Assembly: GCA_003551485.1 (NCBI GenBank)
Contig: PUMS01000248.1
Coordinates: forward strand, 1 to 11,473
Direction: 5' to 3'
Length of the DNA: 11,473 nucleotides
From: Phycisphaeraceae bacterium
GTDB taxonomy: Bacteria; Planctomycetota; Phycisphaerae; Phycisphaerales; Phycisphaeraceae
Below the pieces are notes generated by a model that was not told where the DNA came from, searched no databases, and saw nothing but the letters and a program-made list of their open reading frames with translations. Below are positions 1-6,229 of this stretch, one piece after another (the first letter of the stretch is position 1; each line of letters opens with the position of its first letter). Made by a program: the position numbers and the translations under genes.

Positions 1-242
1 CCGCCATCGTCACGGCGGGCGTACTCGGCGGTGACCTCGGTCAGACCGCGCTCAAAGCGGTGGTCCAGGCGCGCGATCTCATGCCAGGTGCCCAGGTAGC
101 GCTCCAGGTCGAAACCCGTCACCGGCTCGACGCCGCGCGGCGGGGCGGTGCTGCAACCGGCCAGAACCACAGCGACACTCCCCACAAGCCCCACCCCTGC
201 AAGGATGAACCTTCCGATTCGCGTTGTGGATGCGCAGACCAT
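1..242 (-). CDS. blc: Blc-type outer-membrane lipocalin lipoprotein (partial, 3' end outside window)
   Basis: The first 80 codons of a bacterial lipocalin are visible; the rest lies beyond the window edge. The N-terminus has a basic n-region (Arg8, Arg11), a hydrophobic stretch and a lipobox LAGC at residues 27-30, so Cys30 should be lipidated after signal peptidase II cleavage. The mature part reads FDLERYLGTWHEIARLDHRF (44-63), which is the lipocalin GxW signature (G51, W53) in the form typical of Blc, followed by ERGLTEVTAEY and ARRDDG. Known Blc lipocalins are periplasm-facing outer-membrane lipoproteins that bind fatty acids or lysophospholipids and are linked to envelope stress. The ATG at 240-242 is preceded by GGAGG about 8 bases upstream. 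The gene lies 166 bases downstream of cimA on the same strand; a separate promoter is likely but I see only a weak -10-like TACAGT at 295-300. The family call is secure; the ligand is not. Confidence 0.92.
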   Translation of the reverse strand, partial: MVCASTTRIGRFILAGVGLVGSVAVVLAGCSTAPPRGVEPVTGFDLERYLGTWHEIARLDHRFERGLTEVTAEYARRDDG

Positions 243-321
243 GACAACCTCCAGACCCCCGCCACCTTCACCACGGCTCGGCGGGAACTGTCGAACTGTA
301 GCACCTGCGGAGTGCTTCGGC

Positions 322-396
322 CTGCGCGATCGCAGCCCGGCTGCTGATGCGCCGTGACGGCCTGCGGCAGACCCTTCATTGCCGCGGGCTCGCGGC
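322..396 (-). terminator. two small GC hairpins downstream of cimA, possible weak terminator
   Basis: Past the cimA stop lie GCCGCG/CGCGGC at 381-396 (6-bp stem, tetraloop) and CTGCG/CGCAG at 322-335 (5-bp stem, tetraloop). Neither is followed by a T-run on the minus strand, so intrinsic termination is not well supported. They are the only candidates between cimA and the lipocalin gene. Confidence 0.2.
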
Positions 397-408
397 TGTG
401 CCCACGCT

Positions 409-2058
409 CTACACGGACCTGGCAGCGGGTTCCGCGGCGGCCTGGGGCTCCAGCGCATCGGTGTCGGTCTCGAGCAGGTGGTATTCGAAGGCATCGACCA
501 GCGCCTGCCACGAGGCCTCGACGATGTTCTCGCTCACACCGATGGTCGAGAAGTAGCGGTCGGGGTTGTCCGGGTCTTCGACGGCGAAGTCGACGATCAC
601 GCGGACCTTCGCCGCCGACTCGGCCCGGCTGTTGACCACCCGCACGCGGTAGTCGCGCAGATGCACCTTGTCGAGCTGCGGGTAGTGGGGGCGAAGGCAC
701 TTTCGCATGGCGCTGTCCAGGGCGTTGACCGGGCCGTCGCCCTCGGCCACCTGGTGCTGCCAGGCCTCGCCGATGCGCAGCTTCACGATCGCCTCGGTCT
801 GCGGCTCGATGGCATCCTGCTTGAGGATGACGCAGCGGTAGTGGTCCAGCGCCCAGTACTGGCGGCGCTGCTTCAATGCCGAGCGCACCAGCAGTTCGAG
901 GCTGGCCCCGGCGGCCTCGAACTGGTAGCCGCGGTCCTCGAGCTCGGCGATGCGGCCCAGCAGCTTGCGCTGAAGCTCGCGGTCGGCGGCCAGGTCGTAC
1001 TTGTCACCCAGCAGCGCCTGGAGGTTGGACACGCCGCTGAGCTCGCTGACCAGCACGCGGCGGGTGTTGCCCACGCTCTCGGGCGGCACGTGCTCGTAGC
1101 TGCGCGCCAGGCGGTTGACCGCGTGCACGTGCATCCCGCCCTTGTGGGCGAAGGCGGCGGGGCCGACGAACGGCTGGCCCGCATAGAGGTTGAGGTTGGC
1201 CAGTTCGTAGACGAAGCGGCTGATCTCGGTCAGGCGCGTGGTGGCATCGGGCAGCAGGCAGTCGAAGCCCATCTTCAGCCGAAGGTTGGCCACCACGGTG
1301 GTCAGGTCGACGTTGCCGCAGCGCTCGCCGATGCCGTTGATGGTGCCCTGCACCTGCACGCAGCCGGCCTCGACCGCCGCCAGGGCGTTGGCCGCGGCCA
1401 GGCCGCCATCGTTGTGGGTGTGGATGCCCAGCTTCACTTCGCCGCCCAGCCCCTGGCGCACGCGGTCGATGGCCTCGGTGATCCAGGCCGGCAGCGAGCC
1501 GCCGTTGGTGTCGCAGAGGATCAGCCGCGTGGCCCCGCCCTCGACCGCGGCCCGCAGCGTGGCCAGGGCGTAGTCGGGGTTGGCCCGCAGGCCGTCGAAG
1601 AAGTGCTCGGCATCGTAGAACACCTCCCGGCCCTGCTCGCGGCAGTAGGCCACCGAATCGCGGATCATGGCCAGGTTCTCCTCGTGGCTGACGCGCAGCA
1701 CCTCATCCACGTGCAGGTCCCAGGTCTTGCCCACGATGGTGACCACGGGCGTCTGGGCCTCGACCAGCGCCCTCATGCCCCCATCCTCGGCGGCGCTGAC
1801 GCCGCGCCGGCGGGTCATGCCGAAGGCGCAGACCCTGGCGTGGGCCAGCTCGAGCCGGGCCGCTTCCTTGAAGTAGGCCACATCCTTGGGGTTGGACAGC
1901 GGGTAGCCGCCCTCGATGTAGTCCACCCCCATGGCATCGAGGCGGCGGGTGATCTTGATCTTGTCCACCAGCGACAGGCTCACCCCCTCACCCTGCGTGC
2001 CATCGCGAAGGGTGGTGTCATAGATCTCGATGCGTCGGTTGTCGGATCGGTCGCTCAT
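409..2058 (-). CDS. cimA: (R)-citramalate synthase
   Basis: This 549-residue protein belongs to the DRE-TIM metallolyase family (HMGL-like). CimA condenses pyruvate and acetyl-CoA to (R)-citramalate, the first step of the threonine-independent route to 2-oxobutyrate and isoleucine. Visible marks: IEIYDTTLRDGTQGEG near residues 10-25 (catalytic Arg18/Asp19), DYIEGGYPLSNPKD (46-59) typical of the CimA group rather than LeuA, LILCDTNGG in the barrel, metal-binding HTHND followed by GLAAANALAAVEAG, then INGIGERCGN. The C-terminal third resembles the LeuA allosteric dimer domain, normally the site of end-product feedback. Length fits the family. I chose the ATG at 2056-2058 because GAGAGGA lies a suitable distance upstream and the catalytic motif follows after ten residues. 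A longer in-frame start at 2190 would translate through the attenuator hairpin and is unlikely. Expression appears controlled by the isoleucine leader upstream. Some distant citrate/homocitrate activities cannot be excluded, but the isoleucine leader supports citramalate. Confidence 0.95.
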   Translation of the reverse strand: MSDRSDNRRIEIYDTTLRDGTQGEGVSLSLVDKIKITRRLDAMGVDYIEGGYPLSNPKDVAYFKEAARLELAHARVCAFGMTRRRGVSAAEDGGMRALVEAQTPVVTIVGKTWDLHVDEVLRVSHEENLAMIRDSVAYCREQGREVFYDAEHFFDGLRANPDYALATLRAAVEGGATRLILCDTNGGSLPAWITEAIDRVRQGLGGEVKLGIHTHNDGGLAAANALAAVEAGCVQVQGTINGIGERCGNVDLTTVVANLRLKMGFDCLLPDATTRLTEISRFVYELANLNLYAGQPFVGPAAFAHKGGMHVHAVNRLARSYEHVPPESVGNTRRVLVSELSGVSNLQALLGDKYDLAADRELQRKLLGRIAELEDRGYQFEAAGASLELLVRSALKQRRQYWALDHYRCVILKQDAIEPQTEAIVKLRIGEAWQHQVAEGDGPVNALDSAMRKCLRPHYPQLDKVHLRDYRVRVVNSRAESAAKVRVIVDFAVEDPDNPDRYFSTIGVSENIVEASWQALVDAFEYHLLETDTDALEPQAAAEPAARSV

Positions 2059-2151
2059 GGTGGTGTCCTCTCGGGGGGCTGGGCCCATCTTCTGTTCGCC
2101 GCACTTCGCGGTGCGGGGGCCGGTCTGCGGGGTCCGAACCCATGGGGATAC

Positions 2152-2180
2152 AAAAAAGGCCCCGCCGCGTGGCAGGGCCT
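2152..2180 (-). terminator. intrinsic terminator of the cimA attenuator
   Basis: Read on the minus strand, AGGCCCTGCC (2180-2171) pairs with GGCGGGGCCT (2166-2157) over 10 bp with one G-U pair and the tetraloop ACGC. It is followed at once by a T-run (2156-2152). It lies between the leader peptide stop and the cimA start (about 95 bases before the ATG), so it must be regulatory rather than the end of a neighbouring gene. It is arms 3 and 4 of the attenuator. Confidence 0.9.
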
Positions 2181-2253
2181 CTGGGATCAATGTCGCACGA
2201 TCGCCTGCCCTACCACGGGGGTGAGCCGATAATGATGATCGTAATGGCGATCG
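2171..2253 (-). promoter_or_regulatory. mutually exclusive stems of an isoleucine attenuator (1:2 pause stem, 2:3 antiterminator)
   Basis: On the minus strand, segment 1 CGATCGCC (2253-2246, inside the leader codons) is an exact 8-bp complement of GGCGATCG (2205-2198). Segment 2 also contains GGCAGG (2209-2204), an exact 6-bp complement of CCTGCC (2176-2171), the inner part of the terminator 5' arm. The two pairings share bases 2205-2204, so they exclude each other, and 2:3 excludes the terminator. Expected behaviour from the known trp/ilv-type mechanism: a ribosome stalled on the isoleucine run covers segment 1, segment 2 pairs with segment 3, and transcription reaches cimA. A ribosome that reaches the TAG at 2212-2210 covers segment 2 and the terminator forms. 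No translation gives 1:2 plus the terminator. The pairings are seen in the sequence; the mechanism is inferred. Confidence 0.82.
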
Positions 2254-2266
2254 GACGGGTGTTCAT
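2210..2266 (-). CDS. isoleucine-rich leader peptide of the cimA attenuator
   Basis: A short frame from ATG (2266-2264) to TAG (2212-2210) encodes MNTRPIAITIIIIGSPPW. Six of 18 residues are isoleucine, four in a row (ATC ATC ATT ATC), with two threonines. It lies about 66 nt downstream of the predicted transcription start and ends 29 nt before the terminator stem, the geometry of ilv/thr/leu attenuator leaders. The amino acid run matches the end product of the pathway served by cimA. The Shine-Dalgarno is weak (GGA about 16 nt upstream). It is not expected to have a function as a protein; it senses charged tRNA-Ile through ribosome stalling. Confidence 0.87.
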   Translation of the reverse strand: MNTRPIAITIIIIGSPPW

Positions 2267-2338
2267 GGTCGTGCGAGCGTCCGTTGCGCTGTCCGGCCCC
2301 CCCCGGAAGGGGCAGGCAAGCGCCGGCATTCAGTCCCA

Positions 2339-2366
2339 ATTGTACCCGCCAAGTCGGTGAAGGCAA
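2339..2366 (-). promoter_or_regulatory. sigma70-type promoter of the cimA leader
   Basis: On the minus strand TTGCCT (2366-2361) and TACAAT (2344-2339) are separated by 16 bases; the -10 matches five of six consensus positions. The start point would be near 2332, giving a leader RNA of about 180 nt up to the attenuator terminator. It sits in the 60-odd bases after the end of the Mrr-like gene, so cimA does not depend on read-through from it. Confidence 0.65.
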
Positions 2367-2388
2367 GCGGCCTGGGCAACGTTCGTAG

Positions 2389-2406
2389 GTGGCCGCGGCC
2401 GGCCAC
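2389..2406 (-). terminator. GC hairpin after the Mrr-like gene
   Basis: GTGGCC (2389-2394) and GGCCAC (2401-2406) form a perfect 6-bp stem with a 6-base loop, 20 bases past the stop of the Mrr-like gene. No T-run follows, so it is only a candidate terminator separating that gene from the cimA promoter. Confidence 0.3.
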
Positions 2407-2425
2407 TGACCGGTTTGCCTCGCCC

Positions 2426-3331
2426 TCAACGCTCCCGTGCCCCCCGCGTCTCGGGCCCGGAAATGGGCTGGACGCCGCGACAAGTCGGGAAGCGGGTGCA
2501 GCCCCAGAAGGCATTGCCTTTGTGGCGGCCATGGCGGGCGATGCGTTGGGCCATGGGTTCACCGCAATTCGGGCACGCGGGGGCGGAGTCGGGTTCCCTG
2601 TTTCCGCCGACGGAGGCGGCTGCAGTGGCGGAGGGGGAGGCGGAGGAGAGCGGTCCCGCGGTGGGCGCCTCGGCAGCGCGCCGACCCTGGACGGTGCCGA
2701 TCAGCGGCACGAGGGCCGTACCATCAATCAGTTGGATACCATTGTCACGGGCAAAGCGCTCCGCTTGGGGCGTTGCCCGGCCGCTGGTAACGAGGATCGC
2801 GTCATCGGCCCCTTCGGACACGCGGACACCGAGCAGTTCGCGGACGACACCGACTCCCACCTTCCAGGAGCGCCAATGCTTGGCCTGAACGATCGTGCGC
2901 TGGCCCTGGCGGTGTAGAATCAGGTCGATGCCACCATCGGCGCCGCGCCCGGTGTCATCGACCGCGTAGCCCTGGCGCCGGTAGGCCGCGGCAAGAAGCT
3001 GCTCGAATTGGCGCCACGACAGTTGGCGGATGGTCTCGATGCCCTTCTGACGCTCCAAGCATCTGCCATCGCGCCAGTTCGATATCAGCGCCAGTCCCCA
3101 CACGGCAGCGACCAGCGTCATCCCCGACAGGGCGAACAGATAAGGCAGACCACGAAGCTGCTGTGCCATATCGGCATTGAAGACGGTGACCAGCAATGCG
3201 TACACGCCGGGCCCGAGCACCGCTCCTGTGACAACAATGACCAGCGGACCGGCCCACCAGGGCCTCTCACGGAGCAGAGCAAACAGATCAGCCAGAAACT
3301 CATCAAACAGTGACCGTCGAGCCATTGCCAT
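2426..3331 (-). CDS. membrane-anchored Mrr-like restriction endonuclease family protein with C-terminal topoisomerase-type zinc finger
   Basis: The 301-residue product starts with two membrane segments (about 26-51 and 65-84). It continues with an Mrr-cat/PD-(D/E)xK domain: SWRQFEQLLAAAYRRQGY (105-122, Glu110), ADGGIDLIL (131-139, Asp135) and IVQAKHW (147-153, Gln149 and Lys151), the standard Mrr catalytic residues, all intact. A low-complexity Ala/Ser linker (about 218-248) leads to a four-Cys zinc finger, CPNCGEPM (253-260) and CTRFPTC (278-284), of the kind found at the C-terminus of topoisomerase I. Mrr-family proteins cleave DNA, often modified DNA, but membrane-tethered members are mostly uncharacterised and could act on incoming or envelope-associated DNA. 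Start: ATGs at 3331 and 3325 are both usable; AAGGGG sits just upstream. No methylase or other restriction subunit lies in the window, so a classical restriction-modification pair is not indicated. Confidence 0.85.
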   Translation of the reverse strand: MAMARRSLFDEFLADLFALLRERPWWAGPLVIVVTGAVLGPGVYALLVTVFNADMAQQLRGLPYLFALSGMTLVAAVWGLALISNWRDGRCLERQKGIETIRQLSWRQFEQLLAAAYRRQGYAVDDTGRGADGGIDLILHRQGQRTIVQAKHWRSWKVGVGVVRELLGVRVSEGADDAILVTSGRATPQAERFARDNGIQLIDGTALVPLIGTVQGRRAAEAPTAGPLSSASPSATAAASVGGNREPDSAPACPNCGEPMAQRIARHGRHKGNAFWGCTRFPTCRGVQPISGPETRGARER

Positions 3332-3349
3332 CGCCCCTTTTGTCCGCTG

Positions 3350-3378
3350 ATCCTATCCAACGGCCGTGGTGAGAACAA
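3350..3378 (-). promoter_or_regulatory. promoter of the Mrr-like gene
   Basis: On the minus strand TTGTTC (3378-3373) and TAGGAT (3355-3350) are separated by exactly 17 bases. Transcription would begin near 3343, giving a 5' leader of only about 12-18 nt, depending on the start codon. Confidence 0.55.
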
Positions 3379-3850
3379 ACAGGCCCCGGCCGGGAGTCGC
3401 TCAAACCCAGCGAACCAACTCGCCGGGTGATGGGAGGTCCCCAAGGGGTTGCCCTCCATCCGCAACTGTATGGGTACACCTGCGGCGGCGTGCCAATGTT
3501 GACTTGTCCACCGCGGCAGAAGGCGTACGACAGGGGCACCGGCTTGCAGGCATCCGGAGGCCCGCCCCCGCAGCCGCACAAGCCATTGCCTGCGTCGTCG
3601 CTGCATGCTCATCGGCGCCTCGGCGAAGCCTGGTGCAGCAGGTGATGCCGTTCAACACAGATGAGAAAGACTTGCAGACGCACGCGATCCGGGCACGGAG
3701 ATGGGGTGAACGGAACTGAACAACGATGATGCCCCGCGGCCGGCGGGGCCGGGGGGGCTGGGTGTTCACCTGCCTGCGTCAGACCGTCACCACCCGCTTC
3801 ACCGCCCACCCCGCCCCTCCGCCTGCCTCTTGCTCCCGCCCACCGCGCCG

Positions 3851-4025
3851 GGGTGCATGACATATCCCGCGGACGTTTCGAACCCGAATCAAAGGGGGTG
3901 GCATGGTCAGCGGCCGCCCTCGGCCGATGGCCCTGGCGCTGCGAGGCCCGCTCATGGCCATCGGGCTGAAGACAGCCCGCTGACCATGTCACCCATGGAG
4001 CCCCCGCAGCGCATGTCATGCACCC
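3851..4025. other. nested inverted-repeat element folding to a four-way junction (structured RNA or small mobile element)
   Basis: Outer stem: GGGTGCATGACAT (3851-3863) with ATGTCATGCACCC (4013-4025), 13 bp perfect. After a 5x5 internal loop, GCGG (3869-3872) pairs with CCGC (4004-4007). Inner stem: 3896-3911 with 3979-3994, 16 contiguous pairs including one G-U (3901/3989). This stem opens on three hairpins: 3912-3916/3921-3925 (5 bp, loop CCCT), 3926-3932/3956-3962 (7 bp, larger loop) and 3963-3968/3973-3978 (6 bp, loop AAGA). Each arm abuts the next, so no base at the junction is unpaired. A small GTT/AAC hairpin (3875-3883) fits in the side region. The G-U pair would be C-A on the other strand, a slight argument for an RNA read from the plus strand. 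It does not fit tRNA, the familiar riboswitches or a simple terminator. The pairings are certain; the function is unknown. Confidence 0.7.
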
Positions 4026-4154
4026 GCCGCGCCGAGATCGGTTGCTTTTACTTTCCCCTGTGCCACCATGCGCCTTTCTGCGGTCAAAGAACGGCTCCTG
4101 CGGTTTGCTGTGACGCCCTCATGCCGCCGCCGCGGCGAGGCAGTAGGGATCGCG

Positions 4155-4173
4155 TATCATCGTCATGACGATG
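4155..4173 (+). promoter_or_regulatory. TATCAT -10-like box overlapped by a perfect 16-bp palindrome (putative operator)
   Basis: TATCAT (4155-4160) overlaps CATCGTCATGACGATG (4158-4173), which is identical to its own reverse complement. A dimeric regulator bound there would block polymerase at the promoter or start point of the zinc-ribbon gene that begins 39 bases later. No clear -35 box is seen. A similar TATCAT occurs at 5140-5145 before the paralogous gene but without the palindrome. Confidence 0.5.
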
Positions 4174-4211
4174 TGGGGTACGGCAAACGGACCGTCGCCG
4201 AGGATGCGATC

Positions 4212-5072
4212 ATGGCCGCCGGCAACAGCGTGGAATCAGACCCCCGGCCCTGTCCGAGATGCGGCTACGACCTGCGAATGCTCGACCCCGCGGGCAACTG
4301 TCCCGAATGCGGTCTTCCCAACCATGACAGTCAGCCGGCGGCCGGCCTGCTGGCGGTGTGCTCACCCGCGGGCCGCGGGCTGGTATTCGCCGCCACCGCC
4401 CTGGCGCCGGCGATGGCATTGGCGGGGCTTGTCATATTCCTGTTGCGAGACTCCATCTTCACCCTTGGCGGCCATGCCGGACAACTGCAATGGGCGCTGC
4501 TGCTGATCGGGCCGGGCATGGCCGCGGCGACGGTCGGCGCCCTGATCGTACTGGCGATGCGGCGGCGGCTGCTCAGCGCTGAGACCCGGCGATGGGCGTG
4601 GATGGACCTGGGGCTCATGCTGCTGGCCGCGGGCGCGGTGCCGTGGGGCGTTCTGGCATTGCTGGCGGGGATCGATGCCGCGCTGGGTGGTGCGGGTCTG
4701 GGGCCCTGGCTGGAGCGGGCCGCGGTGGTCATGGTGGTGGCGATCGCGGTGCCGGTGGTGTCTGTCAGTCAGGGGTTGATGGTCGAGTCGGTGGCCGTTG
4801 AACTGAACGGCCGCGCTCATTGGGCGAGGCGATGGCGGCCCGCCGGCTGGCTGCTGCTGGGGCGATGCTTTTTCACTGTGGGGCTGGGGATCGTGGCCGC
4901 GGTCTACATCCATGCCTGGCAGTCACCGACCGGTATCCATGGACTGGTTCACGGGGCGGAGGCTGCGGTGCTGCTGCTGGCGGCCGCCCTGCTGTTTGTG
5001 GCCGGCCTCCACAGCGGCCCCACGGGCCTGATGATATGGATGCGGCGGATTTACCGCCGGGCGCTGTGGTGA
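4212..5072 (+). CDS. zinc-ribbon, six-TM membrane protein (paralogue 1)
   Basis: The 286-residue product opens with a compact zinc ribbon, CPRCGYDL (14-21) and CPECG (30-34), ligands Cys14, 17, 30 and 33. About six hydrophobic segments follow, near 57-78, 93-115, 131-155, 169-190, 211-233 and 246-267, and the protein ends in a basic tail (RRIYRRALW). With the positive-inside rule the ribbon is probably cytoplasmic. Proteins with this N-terminal ribbon are common in Phycisphaerae genomes; none that I know has an assigned function. Start: the ATG at 4212 has GAGGA seven bases upstream. An in-frame ATG at 4068 would add 48 residues of unlikely character and cross the palindromic promoter, so I reject it. 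The next gene is a same-strand paralogue 127 bases away with its own promoter-like box. Role unknown; small-molecule transport or sensing is only a guess. Confidence 0.85.
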   Translation: MAAGNSVESDPRPCPRCGYDLRMLDPAGNCPECGLPNHDSQPAAGLLAVCSPAGRGLVFAATALAPAMALAGLVIFLLRDSIFTLGGHAGQLQWALLLIGPGMAAATVGALIVLAMRRRLLSAETRRWAWMDLGLMLLAAGAVPWGVLALLAGIDAALGGAGLGPWLERAAVVMVVAIAVPVVSVSQGLMVESVAVELNGRAHWARRWRPAGWLLLGRCFFTVGLGIVAAVYIHAWQSPTGIHGLVHGAEAAVLLLAAALLFVAGLHSGPTGLMIWMRRIYRRALW

Positions 5073-5139
5073 GTGATCCCGTCCGGATGCGGCGTCACCT
5101 TTTCCTGCCGCGGGCCCCGATGGTGGCCGGCGCTGCGGC

Positions 5140-5145
5140 TATCAT
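5140..5145 (+). promoter_or_regulatory. TATCAT -10-like box of the second zinc-ribbon gene
   Basis: TATCAT lies 54 bases before the ATG at 5200; the same hexamer lies 51 bases before the paralogue's ATG at 4212. The shared spacing suggests related promoters. No good -35 box is visible. Confidence 0.35.
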
Positions 5146-5199
5146 TCCAACAGTGGGATCGGGCACGGGGCCCGGTCGAAAGCGCCGTGGGGAACCGTC

Positions 5200-6087
5200 A
5201 TGGCCGGTGGCGCCACGGTTGAGGGTCACGACACGCCGTGCGTGCAATGCGGCTACGACCTGTGCACGTTGCCCGTCGATGGGACCTGTCCCGAATGCGG
5301 CCATTCGATCCGCCACAGCATGGCGCCCCAGCCGCTGCGCAACTGGTCTGGCGACAAGACCCACCGGGCCCTGTACCACATCGCGTGGAGACCGGGCACT
5401 GCGGGCTTGTGGACGATCCTGCTCATCCTGCTGGCACTGCCGATCGCCGCCCCGATTCGCACCAGTCCCCCCACTCCGTATCCGATCGTCCCGTTGTGGG
5501 TACTCATCTTCCTGCTCAGCGCGGGGCACCGGTTCATCATCGGATCAGTCAGTCACGCGGCGGGGCTGTGCCGGGCGCTGCGCGCCGTTCGAAAGCGTGG
5601 CGGACTCCCCAACGCCCTCCGTATCGCGTTCGTCCTGAACGCCGGGGCCATGCTGGCGTATTTCGCGCTGGGCGCTGCGGTCACCATGGCCTGGCTGGAT
5701 AACCCATTCACGGTTCACCAATCTGTCTACCTTGACCCGTTCCTGCCTTTGCTGTTTCTGGCCAGTTGGCTCATCATCGTGCTGTCACACCAGTTGGTGG
5801 TCCACGGGGTGCGATCCGAGCTCAAGGCCCTGGCGGCCGCGGTGGGGCGGGGGCGGCCGACGTCTTTCAGATATTGTGGCTGGATGCTCTGCATCGCGAC
5901 GCTGACCGCGTCTGTCCTGGCGATTCTTTCTCCCTTTGTGGCTTTGGCCTTTCCGCAGAGTTCGCGGTATGTCGGGGAGATGTTCCTTATCCTCGCCTTC
6001 ATTGCTGTGACGCTGTTCTATTACTCCCTGTGTGTCAGCGAGGCGGCCCTGCAGATGCGCTTCGGGCTTCGCCGGTCGGCCGGGTGA
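5200..6087 (+). CDS. zinc-ribbon, six-TM membrane protein (paralogue 2)
   Basis: The 295-residue product has a zinc ribbon with the same spacing as its upstream neighbour: CVQCGYDL (14-21) and CPECG (30-34), ligands Cys14, 17, 30 and 33. Hydrophobic segments lie near 68-86, 97-116, 142-165, 180-202, 223-250 and 260-282, the same number and order as in the neighbour. Outside the ribbon the two share little obvious identity by eye, so they are old paralogues or a gene type that recurs in tandem. GGGGA precedes the ATG by about seven bases. The gene is followed by a repeat-rich intergenic region. Function unknown; the ribbon places it with the same Phycisphaerae-associated membrane proteins. Confidence 0.85.
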   Translation: MAGGATVEGHDTPCVQCGYDLCTLPVDGTCPECGHSIRHSMAPQPLRNWSGDKTHRALYHIAWRPGTAGLWTILLILLALPIAAPIRTSPPTPYPIVPLWVLIFLLSAGHRFIIGSVSHAAGLCRALRAVRKRGGLPNALRIAFVLNAGAMLAYFALGAAVTMAWLDNPFTVHQSVYLDPFLPLLFLASWLIIVLSHQLVVHGVRSELKALAAAVGRGRPTSFRYCGWMLCIATLTASVLAILSPFVALAFPQSSRYVGEMFLILAFIAVTLFYYSLCVSEAALQMRFGLRRSAG

Positions 6088-6229
6088 CACGGGGGGTTGC
6101 TCTTGCAGTGCCCCGATTCCAGGTCCTCGTACTCGCATTGACGCCGGAGTGGGGTGCATCTGCCGGGAGAGGCATCGGTGCACAAGCCACCAGTGGCATC
6201 CGGGGCGGGGGCCGCGCGGCTTCTCAACT

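Larger units (their letters stand above)
3332..4211. other. 880-base region without a convincing gene
   Basis: Frames on both strands are short, repetitive in composition and resemble no family I know. The left part holds the Mrr-gene promoter and a minus-strand frame from about 3603 to 3303 with a Cys-rich section (see findings). A perfect 7-bp hairpin GCCCCGC/GCGGGGC lies at 3731-3749. The right part holds the foldable element 3851-4025 and then the upstream region of the next gene. Confidence 0.6.

Noticed and set aside
2059..2190. 44-residue N-terminal extension of cimA
   Set aside because: It would be translated from inside the attenuator, through the terminator hairpin and T-run; the ATG at 2058 has a proper ribosome site.
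379..2232. 617-codon open frame on the plus strand
   Set aside because: It is antisense to cimA, whose catalytic motifs are unmistakable; long opposite frames are common in high-GC genes, and the translation shows no domain.
2187..2483. His-rich reading (HDHEHPSDRHYDHHY) in another frame over the leader, suggesting a histidine attenuator
   Set aside because: It has no start codon close by, its stop does not match the stem geometry, and the downstream gene is in isoleucine synthesis; the ATG-started frame is Ile-rich and ends where the attenuator model needs it.
3870..3895. tRNA T-loop-like GGTTCGAAAC on the minus strand
   Set aside because: Flanking bases do not form a T-stem and no acceptor, anticodon or D arm can be placed.
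3609..4168. open frames across the gene-free region, including the folded element
   Set aside because: Low-complexity Arg/Pro/Ala translations with no family resemblance; the inverted-repeat structure explains the sequence better.
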